Below the pieces are notes generated by a model that was given only the letters and a program-made list of their open reading frames with translations, ran no database searches and was not told the origin of the DNA. From Paratrimastix pyriformis (Eukaryota > Preaxostyla > Paratrimastigidae), in assembly GCA_027972325.1 (NCBI GenBank), contig JAPMOS010000012.1, positions 248,001 through 312,000 on the forward strand: a DNA stretch of 64,000 nucleotides. Reading direction: 5' to 3'. The position numbers and the translations under genes are program-made. Numbering within the stretch: the stretch's first letter is position 1; the number at the start of each line of letters is the position of its first letter. Below are positions 46,765-57,811 of the stretch, in pieces.

Positions 46765-49700
46765 ATGTCCGAGTGCACACTGACTTGTGTGGAGCGAGTG
46801 GCACTGTTGCGGTCACCGCTCGCGAAATCGGTGATCGGGACTGAGAAAATTCCGACCATCGTTGCTCCGAAGTTTTCCCACCTGGGAAAGCTCGCTGCCC
46901 TGCGATTTTTGGAGTGGGTTCTTTCGGTCAGCCAGCCGCCCCATTTTTTGTCATTCCATCCTCCGCTCCGGTGGCTAGAACCCAGGCGGTGTCATTGCCC
47001 TTCCCACTGGGAAGACGCCGGAGCCTTTCATTCGGTGGACTACCCATTATCTCCGGACCTGGACGAGTCAAGAGACGCAGGCAGACTTTGCCTCTTGGGG
47101 GCTGGAGACGAACGGTGGTCGGAAGCGACCCGACATGGCCTCGTTGCACCTCGTACAGATCGGCGAGCTCTACCCGACCCCGTCCACTCGGAGCAATAGC
47201 TTGTACAGTGAGTTGCGTGAAAAGTACATCAAGGTCGGTCGGGAGGACATTATCCCTCGGGGCGGGATGACATCCGTCTCTTCTCAGCCCTTCGGCCTGG
47301 ACGAGAGCAAGGCCCTGCTGATGGATGTCGATCGGGTCGGGGTCCCCGAAGGCCAGACCCTCGAGTCCCTCTGGCGCTCGGCCCAGCCCAGTCCGTTCCT
47401 CTCCGCACCCTTCCCGATCGCCATCCCCACCTGTTTGTCGGTCCTCCTCCTCGGCTTCCATCGCCCCAGCCACGGGCCGGGACGCGGAGGTGGGCGCCGA
47501 GGATATCGAGGTGGACCTGACCCTGCGCTACCGAAGCGCACGCAATAGCCAGGAGGAGGCCCAGCAGCGCTGCCTGACGGCCATCGACAACTGGTGCAGC
47601 GTCCGTCCCTCGGCTCCCATCCCGAACACCGCCCCGCCCACCGCCCCACCCCCACCCATGCCGTTGTGCTGACGGTGGTGTTTTGGTTGGCCTTGGCCTT
47701 GGCCTGGACAGGACTACGAGCGGCGCATCCGGGCCCTGGGCGGGATCGGCTTCTTCCTGGGCGGGATCGGCTCCGACGGGCACATCCTCTTCCGCAGCCC
47801 CCCCGCCGACCACAACTCCACCACCGGGTCCGCAGCCCCGCCACCCTTGTGGCGGCGTGTCGACCTCCTCCTCCCCCTCCCCCCCCCCCCCCCCCCCCCC
47901 CTCCCCGGGTGGCGGGCAGGCTGCTCCCCCTGACGTACGCCATGCAGGCCAGCGCGGCGCCCGATCTGGGGGCATCGAGGCGGCCCGCCAGCGGCTGGTC
48001 ATCTCGCTGGGCCTCGACACGGTCGTCTTCAACAGGCGCGCCGTGGCCCTGATCCTCGCGGCCGGCCAGCAGAAGGCCCGGGCCGTCGCGGACGCGGTCA
48101 TGTGCCCCGGTCCGCCCCCAGCCCTCTACACCCACCCCTCGGCACCCCTCCAGTCATCGCGCATGCGCACTCCGCCACCCACCCACTCCCTGGCATGATG
48201 ATCTTTCGCGGGGGATGGGCGGTTGCGAGTCCGCCTCGGTGAGCGCCAGTGCTTCCCACGAGGACACTCCTCCCTGACGCTCTCGCTCCTCTGCTGCCCC
48301 CCCGCCCCCCCCCCCCCCCCCCCCCCCCCAGCCCGGCGGTGGATGTGCCCGCCTCGGTGCTGCGGGTGCTGCCCAACGTGCGCTTCTACGTGACCCCCTC
48401 GGCCGCCTCGGAGCTCTTCGAGCGGCGGCTGGCCCTGCTGGGCACCGCGGCCCACCCGACGGCCGGCCCGGCGCCCCTGCCCCCCTGCACCGACGCGGAC
48501 GTCGAGCGGGCCCTGGTGGACCTCAGCTGCCGTACGGGGACCCCCATCCTGGCACTGCGCCCCGCCCACTACGGGGGACCCCTTCGCCGCGGCCGTCCTC
48601 CGGCGGCGCGCCCCGCCGAGCCGGCCGCCCTGCAGGCGCTGGCCCACGGCTCCCTGCTGGCCAAGGTCACCCCCCCCCCCCCCCCCCCCAACTCGCCCCC
48701 AACTCGCCTCCGGCCGCTTCTTCGAGGGCTCATTTCCGCCGTCTCTCCCTCCCCTCCCCCCGCAGCTTGAAAGGGCCTTGCGCTGGCCTTCACCCAGGAG
48801 GGCAGCAGCCAGCCCTGGTGCTGCACACGGAGCCCACCCGGACGACATCGTGCTGTCGTACCTGCCCTTCGTGGTCCGCGAGCAGGAGCTGCACCCGGGC
48901 CTCACCCAGCACCACTTCGCCGTCCTCACCAGCGGTCCGCGCCCTCTCCCTATGGACTCCTCCCTCCCCTCCTCCTGCCTCCTCCCCCCTTTTTCTCACG
49001 GGCAACATGCAATGCTCACCGTGGGCCATCCCCCCGCAGGGTTCCGCTCGGTCAGCAACGCCTACCTGCAGGCCCGCCTGGAGCAGGACGTGTTGCCCTT
49101 CCTGCAGACGGCCCGCTTCGAGGCCCTCTGGACCCAGGGGGCCCTGGGCTGCCGGCCGCCCGCCCCGGGCGAGGCCGACCCTCGGCTCGCATGCCCCACC
49201 GCCAGGTCGGCCACTGCAGCCCCAATCCGGGAGCACCCGTGGTTTGTCGTCGGCTCATTCATCCGCCCGCCCGCCCGCCCGCCCGCCCGCCCGCCCGCCC
49301 GCCCGCCCGCCCGCCCGCCCGTGTTTCTGTGGCCTGCAGGACGAGGTGAACACCTTGCTGGACGGGCTCGCGGGATCCTCGCCGGTCCTGCGTTCCGAGG
49401 CCCGGGCCGCCGCCTCCTGCATGGCATGGTCCACCACGTGGCCGGTCCGCTGCCCCCCCCCCCCCCCCCCCCCCCACCACCACCCCTCCCTCCTGCTCCC
49501 CGTGTGTCGATGGTGGGTGGGATGCCCGCCCGTCACGCCCTGTCTGCCTTGCTTGCCACGCGGCTTCGCTGACGGTGCTCCCTTTGCCATGGGCAGGGCT
49601 GCGGGCCCAGTGCCCCGCCCCCGAGGCCCGCGCGCAGCTGGAGGGTGCCGTCCGGGCTGCCCTGGCCCACCTGACCACCGCCTACCCGGGCGCCCCAACA

Positions 49701-50798
49701 CGGGCCTGGTCCAGGTCCCTTGGCCCCTCCCCCGCCGCCGCCACCACCCCAGACCATGCCGCACCATCCTGACCACGGTCGCGCCTTTTGTGTCTGCGTG
49801 TGCCGCCCTGGGGGTGGGGGGGGGGCGGTGCCGCTGCAGGCCCTGAAGACGTACATCCGCGAGTTCGAGCACGAGGTCCTCTGGGGCTTCTTCGGCTGGA
49901 GCCGCTCCAACAGTCCGCCCTCCCGCCCGCCCAGCCCGCCCAGCCTGTCCCCTGCTCCCGACGCTCCCTCACCCGGTCGGTCTGGTGGGATGGGATGGGG
50001 CCCGTCAGTCCACCACCTCCGGCTGCCCTTCTACAGCAAGGCGCCCGCGGGGCGCCCGTGGAGGAGCGAGAGGTCGACCCGGCCAGCGCGGCCCCGCTGA
50101 CGGCCCTGATGACTGCCCTGCGGCCCTCCATCGTCACGTCGGCCTTCGACCCGACCGACTCGGTCCCCGACACCCGGCTCCACTCTATGCTGGTCCGGCT
50201 TGCCGCCCTCCTCGCCCCCATCCGCCCACCTTCCCGCTCCACCTCCTCACACCACCGTCCCTCCGCCCCCCCCCCCCCCCCCCCCCCCCCCCCCCATGGC
50301 GGCCCATCCCATTTTCTTCTCTAGGCTGTGGCGACCGCCCTGCGGGAGTATCGCAAGCTGGGCCAGCCGCACCGGGTCCTGGGCTACCGCAACATCTGGT
50401 CGAGTTTCCACCCCTGCGAGGCCAACGTCTTCGTCCCGGTCTCCATGACCCAGCTCAGCATCGTCGACAGGTCTGCCTGCACGGTGCCCCAGCGGTTGTC
50501 ATCGTCCTCATCCTGTTTCTCTTCACGTCCCCCACGCCCACCCCCAATGATCAGCGCCTTCATGAGCTGTGTCTCGAGCCAGAAGAAGGCCTCCTTCCCG
50601 TCGCCGACATTCGACGGCCCCTTCTCGGAGCTGTCCCGTGATATTATGACCCGCCAGGGCACCATGCTCAAGACCTGCCTGGGCTGGGACTTCTTCCAGG
50701 GGCATCCGTCGCCCCAGATTCGCGCCTGCCGCGGGTTCCTCTTCCTTCGGGACATGAGTAGCGACGAATTCCTTGAGGCCGTGCGGATGCGTTCTTAA
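46765..50798 (+). CDS. NagB-like (glucosamine-6-phosphate deaminase) / PIG-L deacetylase fusion
   Basis: The first half is NagB-like: NPGGVIALPTGKTPEPFIRW, HLVQIGELYP, then IRALGGIGFFLGGIGSDGHI and later RLVISLGLDTVVF. The second half carries the PIG-L/LmbE signature AHPDDIVLSYL and ends in the block typical of bacterial NagB/PIG-L fusions: NIWSSFHPCEANVFVPVSMT, AFMSCVSSQKKASFPSPTFD and GPFSELSRDIMTRQG. Such fusions are known in Bacteroidetes and relatives, where they are thought to act on amino sugars. Catalytic positions of true deaminases look altered: GELYP replaces the LDEYY motif and FRSP the FNEP motif, while DGH is kept. Introns start GTCGGT, GTCCGT, GTCCGT and GTCCGC, so this is a nuclear gene. 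Start ATG 46765, stop TAA at 50796-50798. Confidence 0.87.
47879..47901 (+). repeat. C23 run in NagB/PIG-L intron
   Basis: Poly(C) on the sense strand, shortly before an acceptor. Confidence 0.9.
48305..48329 (+). repeat. C25 run in NagB/PIG-L intron
   Basis: Poly(C) ending directly in AG before the exon reading VPASVLRVLPNVRFYV, so it occupies the polypyrimidine-tract position. Confidence 0.9.
48670..48689 (+). repeat. C20 run in NagB/PIG-L intron
   Basis: Poly(C) on the sense strand of an intron that starts GTCACC after the exon ending HGSLLAK. Confidence 0.85.
49263..49321 (+). repeat. (CCCG)n tetranucleotide array
   Basis: About 15 copies in a NagB/PIG-L intron that ends CTGCAG near 49339. 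It shares its unit with the arrays at 16157-16222 and 33701-33773. Confidence 0.95.
49453..49475 (+). repeat. C23 run in NagB/PIG-L intron
   Basis: Poly(C) starting a few bases after a GTCCGC donor. Confidence 0.9.
50266..50295 (+). repeat. C30 run in NagB/PIG-L intron
   Basis: Poly(C) upstream of the acceptor that precedes the exon reading ALREYRKLGQPHRVLGYR. Confidence 0.9.
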
Positions 50799-51064
50799 AT
50801 CTGCTGAAGTGTGTTGAAGGGTAAAGAAGAACAGAGAACATGCCGCCGTGTATTTTTGCGACAAGAAAGTGTTGGCCCGGAACGATTGGAGAAAGGCGAC
50901 CTCACTCGCCACTTTTAGCCCAATCGCCCTCTGTTCCGTCTTGTGACAAAAACCCTCGATTGACAGGACGATCGATTGACAGATTTTTATTTGCTCTAAC
51001 CCAAAGGTAATTAAGGCTCTTTCCAAGAACAGGATTTCTCGAGTTCTGGAAATCACACCCCGCA
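50799..51064. other. Tandem intergenic region, NagB/PIG-L to FtsX permease
   Basis: 266 AT-richer bp lie between the upstream stop and the permease ATG, with ATCGATTGACAG-like repeated words near 50955-50980. It must hold a 3' end and a promoter; neither was identified by motif. Confidence 0.4.
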
Positions 51065-54000
51065 ATGTCTCTTTTGGGGAAATTCTTCGCCACCGTTTGG
51101 GCACAGATTCAGCTCGTATGGTCTGGGTGTTGGAACAGACAGTTTTCGATTTTCTCTTCTCGTTTTCTCTTGCAGGTCTTACATCTGGCGCGGGTTCCGG
51201 CGCGATAAGCGTGCCATGATTATTGGTATGGCTACTGTTTTTATGGTTGTCTTTTTCTTGGGGTCCGCAATCCATTCTTTCGCAATCATCATCGAGAAAT
51301 TCCTCCGCCCAGCATCGTCCGGAATGGATTGACTTTGAGCTCCGTCATCTTCCTGAAGTCCACTGAAGACGATGCGTCTCAACAGGACCTGGTGTTCACT
51401 CCAGAAGTCACCAATTCCAACACCCAATTTGCCCTCAATCAGACCGACCTTGACTACCTCCTGCAATTTGTCCCCGAGGTCTGCGGTTTTGGCACTGCAT
51501 TCTATATTCTAACCCCTCCTCGGGAAGGTCGTTGGCTCTGCCCCAAGAATGTTCTTTTTGGGTAAGATCGCCAATCGTGATCACCCCGAGCACAAAACCT
51601 CGACCATTTTCCTGATCATTCAAATGGAGCACGAGCAGGTCTGCCGTGTGTCACTTTCTGGGCTTCATCGACCTCGGTGCCCCTTGGTAGAACATCCAAC
51701 TGGGCCGCGGCTGGCCGTACCGCCTGTTGGGCGAGGAAGAGTGCCACGCGTCAGGTTCGTTCGGCGCCCGGTTTCCCCGGACTGAAGCATCCACATTCTC
51801 TCCCCTCCTTCTCTGGCCCGTGCAGGCGCCATCGTCAGGGACATTCATGTGCGCCCCAACCGGGGCGACCGGGTCATGCTCAATTTCGAGATCGCCGAGA
51901 TGCTTGGGGTCTGTGTGCGCCTCCTCCTCGCTTGGGGTTTGCCTGACCTCCTCGGATCCGGATGTCCATTGCGCCACCTCGTCCGCAGCGCTTCGGAGGC
52001 GGCACCCAAAGCACCGGCGGGCTGGGGCTGGTCTCGGCCGAGACCATCCTGCAGTTCTTGGCCCTCAACGGCACCACCCCGCGGACCGTCAACGTCTCGG
52101 GGCTCCTGATCCCCATCGGTCCGCTCCCCCCCAACCACCACTTCGCTTCGACATGTTTTCGCTGCTTTCTTGCCCGCCCACAGCCCAGGCCCTTGGGATC
52201 ACCATCCCGGGCAGCAACGTCACCACCACGGTGGACCCGAAGGTGATCGCCACCAACCTGGCCAACTCCCTCAACGGGGCCCTGAACATCACGATGGAGT
52301 ACTCCCGTCTGCTGCCTCACATCACGTCTTCAGCAGCCGTCTCACCGGGTTTTGCTTCTTCTTCTCCGCCGGGGCAGTCGTCGATTCGATGGAGGCCCCC
52401 GCCGGCAAGTACCCCAGCGTGCTCGGCAATGTGGTGGTCGTCGAGATGTCCTTCTTCGAGAAGGAGCTCAAGAAGCAGCTTCGCCAATCCGTCGAGAGCG
52501 CCGTGGCCACGGCCCTCTCGGCGGTCCCCTTTGGCTCGGCCCTGGCGGGCCCCGTGGTGGACCAGTTTCTGGGCCCCATCCTCTCGTTCATCAACTTCGA
52601 GGTCAGCCCGCCCGCTTGTCCTCCCTTCCCTCCGGCCCCTCCCGTCCCCCTACTGACCTGCCCCCGATCACACCCTCCCCTCTTCTGCTGCCCTCCATGC
52701 CCTGGCGCCTTTCCACCCGGCCAGCAAATGTCCATTCAAGTCTCGGGGATGCTCACCAACCGGTACAAGCTGTACACCGAGGACACGACCCTCCGGGATG
52801 TCTGTGCGGCGGCTTTTTCGATGGCGCGGTCGCTCACACCTTCCTCGCGGGCAGCCTGACTTCATCCGCATCACGAACAACATTTTCGAGGTGCTGGGCG
52901 ACCATTACCCCGTCACCCTCACCCTGGCCCTGAACGTCTGCCCCGTCGCCCTTCTTCCGGCTGGCGTCTCTCAACGCGGGGCATCCGCTCTCCCCTTTTC
53001 CGTGTCCAGATGGCCATGTCGCTGATCAACATGATCAAGCTCTTCCTCAACCAGGTCCCTGCCCCCCCCCCCCCCCCCCACCCCACCCCACACACACCAA
53101 CCCATTTCTCTCGTCCCTGGTGCAGATCTTCGACTCGACGACCATCATCCTGATCATCCTGGGCTCCTGCTGATCTTCTCGCTGATGCTGGGCAACGTCG
53201 AGGAGAAGACCAGTACGGCATGCTGCGGGCCCTCGGCATGAACAACAAGACCCTCGTCCACCTGCTCCTGACCCTCGTCCGTGGCTCGGCCGGCCCCCAT
53301 GCCCGACGTGCCCCCCCCCCCCCCACTCACCCCTCTGTCTTTGACGCACCATCACCATCACCCCACCGCCAGTCGAGCTGGTTCAGCCTTCCCGCGCTGG
53401 GCACGGGCCTGCTGCTGGTGTTCATCGTGATGATCCCGGCCATTGCGGCCGTCGGGTGGGTGGTCCTGCTGCGGATCCCGCTGTTCTTCGACGGCAACGG
53501 GGCCATCCTCTGCGTCCTGGTGGGCATCCTGATGCCCCTCATCTCCAACATCTTCCCCATCCGGGTCCGGCCCGGCCTCGCCACCCCTCCCACCCTCCAT
53601 CCCCCTGCCCTGCTCCCACCACAAAGGGCGCCCGGGCTGACACCCCGCCCCCTCTCCTCCTCCCTCTGACCAGCGGGCCCTGTCGAACACCCTTCGGGAC
53701 AGCCTGGACCTGTACCACCAGACGTTCGCCGAGACCCGGGTCACCTTCACCCACCTGGAGCGCCTCGGGCTGAGCCCCGTCCAGACGGCGGTGGCCATCA
53801 TCCTGGTGGTGGTGGGCTTCATGATGTACTACATCGCCCCCTCCGCCTTCGTCTACGGGAACATCTCCCTGTTCCTGTCCATCATGAACTACCTCCTCAT
53901 CGGTCCGCCGCCTCGCCGCCTCGCCGCTGCCCCTCTGCTCCCCACCGCTGGGCGGTTGGTTGGGTGGGTGGGAGCTTCTTTTGCTGCCCTTGTCCCTCCT

Positions 54001-54848
54001 TGCACACGCCTCTCCCCACGGGATGACTGATTTGGCCTCTTTGGCCCCCCCCCCACCTCCCCCCTCGCAGGGTTGGTGATTGGGCTGGCCATCATCAGCA
54101 CCATCTTCCAGCCCTACCTGGAGCGGCTCATGCTGCACCTGATCATGTGGGGCTCGGACCGGCCCCTGAAGAAGCTCGTCCGCAAGTCCCTCGCCGGCCA
54201 CCGGTCCCGCAACCGCAAGACGGCCCTGATGTTCACCATCTCGCTGGCCTTCATCATCTTCGCCGGTCCGCCCCCCCGCTGCCCCCGTGGGGAAGGGAGG
54301 GAGGGTGGGGGGGAGGGGAGGGCAGGGTGGCGGTTTCTTCCCTTCCTCGTCGCCGTGGGGTGGCGGGCGCCACCCCCTGCAAACCCTCACCGCGGCCGCC
54401 CCTTTGTGTGCCTCTCCCGCCCGGTCCAGGCGCCATGTTCGCCCTGCAGGCCTCGATGATCTCGGACAACGTCCAGATGGGCCTGGGCTCGGACATCGTC
54501 ATCACGGCCCCCTCCTTCGACGACCCCCTCGCGGTCTGTGCTGGTGCGATTTGGCCCTCCTCCTCCTCCCCTCCCTCCCTCCGTCCCTCCATCCCACCAT
54601 CCCTCCTCCTCTCCATCCCTCCGTCCCTCGCGCTCGGGATGCTCACACTGGGGTGGCGGGTGGCCCTTGCCTCTGTAGGAGGACGACATGCGGGCCTGGC
54701 TGGAGGCCGAGCTGGCCCTGGGCAAGGCGAGCCGCATCACGGGGTACACCTTCACCACCTTCCCGCTCACCTCGCACCGGTTCGTCACCGCCACCCGGCT
54801 CTCCAACCTGGCCGGTTGGCCCGAGACCCGCGTCGTCTGTGCGCCCGT

Positions 54849-54890
<42 letters not shown>

Positions 54891-57351
54891 TTCCTCACGC
54901 ACACCCAGCCCCCGCATGCCTCGTCTCATCGACCACCGACCACCGGTGTTCCGTGGTGCCCGGCAGACGGTGACCGGGGTGGAGTCGCACTTCCTCTACG
55001 ACACCTTCAACCAGTTCTACTTCCCGGGCGAGGTCTACGGGGGCCTCGCCTACAACCACAGCTCCAACGGGTCCCCCGACGTCTTCCAGTCCCTCTACGA
55101 CAGCCCCCTCCAGCGTCTGTCCACAACCATCCACCCCCTCGACCCACTCTCCTGCGCTGCCGCCTGAGCGTCTTGGCTGCCTTCGCTCGTGGGGGGATCG
55201 ACACTTCATCTGCCATTCTCCCCACGTCCCCACGTCCCCACGTCCCCACGTCCCCACGTCCCCACGTCCCCACGTCCCCACGTCCCCACGTCCCCACGTC
55301 CCCACGTCCCCACGTCCCGGCCGTGCAGAGCGGGTGCGGCTTGAGGAAGAGGGCATCCCGACCCCCGTCTCCGTCACCTCGGGCCTGCAAACCACGGTCC
55401 GCCCCCCCGCTCGCGATCATTCCCTCCTCCCCCCCTCCACCCTTTTGCCCCCACTCATCATCGGGCCCCACTCGCCATCGGCCCCCACTCATCATCGGCC
55501 ATCTCTCGCGCGTCGCAGTCTGACGACTCGCTGCCCCTGGTGCGCCACAGCACCCTGGAAACCTACAACAACTACTATGACGTGCTCATCTCGGAGGCCT
55601 CGTCCGTCCTCTTGCACTGCCGCCCTCCCCCTCCCCCTCTCCCTTCCGTCTCCCCTCCCCGCCACGCGAGCGACCCCCCCCCCCCCCCCCCGCGCGTCCT
55701 CGCCCCTCCCTCGCCCTTGGGCAGCGCAAGCGGAACAGCGTGGACGCTGACCCCGCTGCGGCTGGAGGTGACCCTCTCGACGACCCGCGGCCGCACCTCG
55801 GAGACGCTCAACTACCTGGCCAAGGCCCGGGGCCTGCTGCGCAAGTCGCCCGGGTTCACCTTCTCCAGCTACGGGGCCGTCAGCTCGGGCAGCCCGGTGC
55901 TGCTCTCCATCGACCGGTACACGGAGATCCTCCACGAGGTGATCAACTCCACCCTGGCCGTCCGCACTCCCTCCCCTCCCCTCCCCTCCCCTCCCCTCCC
56001 CTCCCCTCCCCTCCCCTCCCCTCCCCTCCCCCTCCCCCTCCCCGAGTGTGCTCTCTCTCTCGCTCATCATCATCCCCCCCATCTCATCGCATCCCTCGCT
56101 CCTCCTCCGCGCCCCGGGCTCCTTTTCCTGCCTGACCTGCGGCGGTGCAGGACGAGCCCCAGGACCACTTCGGGAATGTGCCGCCCAAGAAGACCCTCTT
56201 CGTGGCCTGCCCCAAGACGGCCACCAGCTTCGAGGTGGAGGCGGTCGTCAACGCCCTGCGGAACTTCATCCGGGACGAGACCACCACCGTCATGGACACC
56301 CGCAAGCTCCTCCAGACCACCGCCACGGCCGTCATGCTCATCAACATCTTCTTCATCGTCGGTCCGTCGTGGCGCCCCGCCCCGCCCCGCCCCACCTCCC
56401 CTCCCTCCATCCCCTCCCTCCGTCCCCCCATTCCCCGGGGCAGCCGGCCTCGATCCTCGTCCTCATCGCCCCCACTTCCGTTGCCTCCATCCCCTCGGTC
56501 ACCTTGACCACTGGGCGCCACAGTGGCCGTGATTGCCATCATCCTGTGCTTCTTCGTGCTCTGGCTCTCCTTTACCAGCAACGTCCGCGAGAACTCATGG
56601 TCCGCACGCCCCGCACGCCCTACCGGCACCGCCCACGCGCCAGCATCCCCTCCCCCCCTCCCTCCCCCCCCGTCGGTGGCTGACTCGCCCCCATCCTGCA
56701 GGGAGTTTGGTGTCCTCCGGTCGCTGGGCCTGACGGGCTGGCAGACGGTGCGGGTCTACGTCTACGAGGGCCTGGCCCTGGTCTTCGCCTGCATCATCCT
56801 GGGCTCCCTCTCCGGTCCGCCCCCACAGCCCCACAGCCCCCACAGCCCCCACAGCCCCCCAGCCCCACAGCCCCACAGCCTCCACAGCAGCCTGCCCTTC
56901 CCCCCCCCCCCCCCCCCCCGTCGTGGTGTCTCATCATGCTCTCGTCTCGCCTCGCCACCTCCATCCCGGCTGCTGGTGGTGGTGGGTGGGGCTGCACAGG
57001 CTTCCTGATCGCCATCACGCTGACCCTCCAGTTCGGCGTCTTCACCGAGCTCCCCTTCAAGTTCTCCTTCCCCACCGAGCTCTTCCTGGCCGCCGTGGCG
57101 GTCCGTCATCGCCGCCCGGGGAAGGGGAGGAAGGGGATGGGAAACGGATGGGCGGGTGGATGGGGGCCTCGCGGGTGTACAGTGCTGGCCTTGACATCCC
57201 GCCTCCCCGCCCTCTCGCGCCACCCCACGCCCCTCCTTGGCGGCCCTGCGCGCAGCTGTCGATTGTGACGGCCATCTTCGGCTCGATCCTGGCGGCCCGG
57301 CCCATGAAGGCCAAGGACATCGCCATCGTCCTCAGGGGCGGCGGCAACTGA
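51065..57351 (+). CDS. FtsX-like permease family membrane protein (two-half type)
   Basis: The N-terminus starts MSLLGKFFATVWAQIQLVWS and enters the first membrane segment (MIIGMATVFMVVFFLG). A large extracellular domain follows, then an FtsX-like four-helix block: IILIILG, YGMLRALGMNNKTLVHLLLT, LALGTGLLLVFIVMIPAI and AILCVLVGILMPLISNIF. A second half repeats the plan and ends with VFMLINIF-type helices, EFGVLRSLGLTGWQTVRVYV, YEGLALVFACIILGSL and a basic end at ARPMKAKDIAIVLRGGGN. The LR(A/S)LGxxxxxv loop is the family hallmark. Bacterial relatives pair with an ABC ATPase; protists have stand-alone copies of unknown role. About 20 introns, including GTCTGG, GTCCGC and GTCTGC donors near 51125, 51260 and 51480, hold poly(C) and minisatellites. 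Stop TGA at 57349-57351. Confidence 0.87.
53062..53079 (+). repeat. C18 run in FtsX permease intron
   Basis: Poly(C) starting a few bases after a GTCCCT donor, upstream of the exon encoding IFDSTTIILII. Confidence 0.9.
54849..54890 (+). repeat. (CCCCGA)n array in FtsX permease intron
   Basis: About seven copies of CCCCGA in the intron after the exon ending SNLAGWPETR. Confidence 0.9.
55224..55318 (+). repeat. (CCCCACGT)n octamer minisatellite
   Basis: About 12 perfect copies of an 8 bp unit in an FtsX permease intron, immediately before the acceptor CCGTGCAG near 55327. Confidence 0.95.
55674..55691 (+). repeat. C18 run in FtsX permease intron
   Basis: Poly(C) on the sense strand in the intron that follows the exon ending DVLISEA. 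Confidence 0.85.
55970..56043 (+). repeat. (CCCCT)n array in FtsX permease intron
   Basis: Pentamer repeats just downstream of a GTCCGC donor after EVINSTLA. Confidence 0.9.
56818..56919 (+). repeat. (CCCCACAG)n array and C20 run in FtsX permease intron
   Basis: Tandem CCCCACAG units (56818-56882) followed by a 20-base C run (56900-56919), all in one intron after the exon ending CIILGSLS. Confidence 0.9.
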
Positions 57352-57811
57352 GCGGCCCGCCACCCGGCCTCGCCTCCGGGCGGCCATCGTCCCCACCCCG
57401 CCCGGGGGGTGGCCGGCCCACCGCCAGCCGGATGTCGCCTGCCGCCTCGCGCGGCTTTCTCTTTTGTGACCCAGCCGCCGCGTGCTGTGCCTCCGCCTCT
57501 TCCTCCTCTCCCTCCTCCTCCCCTCCTCCTCCTCCTCCTCCTCCTCCTCCTCCCCTCTTCACCATGCGGTGGCTCGCCGCGTTGCGCGCGCCCCGCTGCT
57601 GTGCCTTTTTGGGTCCCGTGCCCTGCAGGCTGTCGCTTGCCGGGGTTTGAGCGCCTTTGTGGTCCCATCCATCCCCCACCCGCCCATCCATCCCATCATC
57701 CCCACCCGCCCATCCCATCCCATCATCCCCCACCGCCACCGCCCTCCCCTTCCCCCCGTTTTTGCGGTCATTCCATTCCCACTGCTGGCTTTTTTTGGCG
57801 CCAAGAGCATG
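57352..57811. other. Convergent 3' region between FtsX permease and HAUS5
   Basis: A C-rich gap of 460 bp with a CTC run (57520-57555) and CCCATCC repeats (57665-57735). The two genes' 3' UTRs should lie here. No further gene was recognised. Confidence 0.45.

Noticed and set aside
51125-51345. A possible 23 nt micro-intron near the start of the FtsX permease (GTCCGG...TTGAG).
   Set aside because: A 58 nt intron starting GTCCGC at about 51266 and ending CCCAG restores the frame and gives a better protein (FFLGIVRNGLTLSSVIFLKS).
55224-55318. Regular direct repeats resembling a CRISPR array.
   Set aside because: Units are 8 bp with no spacers, inside an intron of a eukaryotic gene.
46765-57351. 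Bacterial contamination as the source of the NagB/PIG-L and FtsX genes.
   Set aside because: Both have many spliceosomal introns with the same GTYYG donors as E1 and CNOT4 and are flanked by eukaryotic genes on the same sequence.
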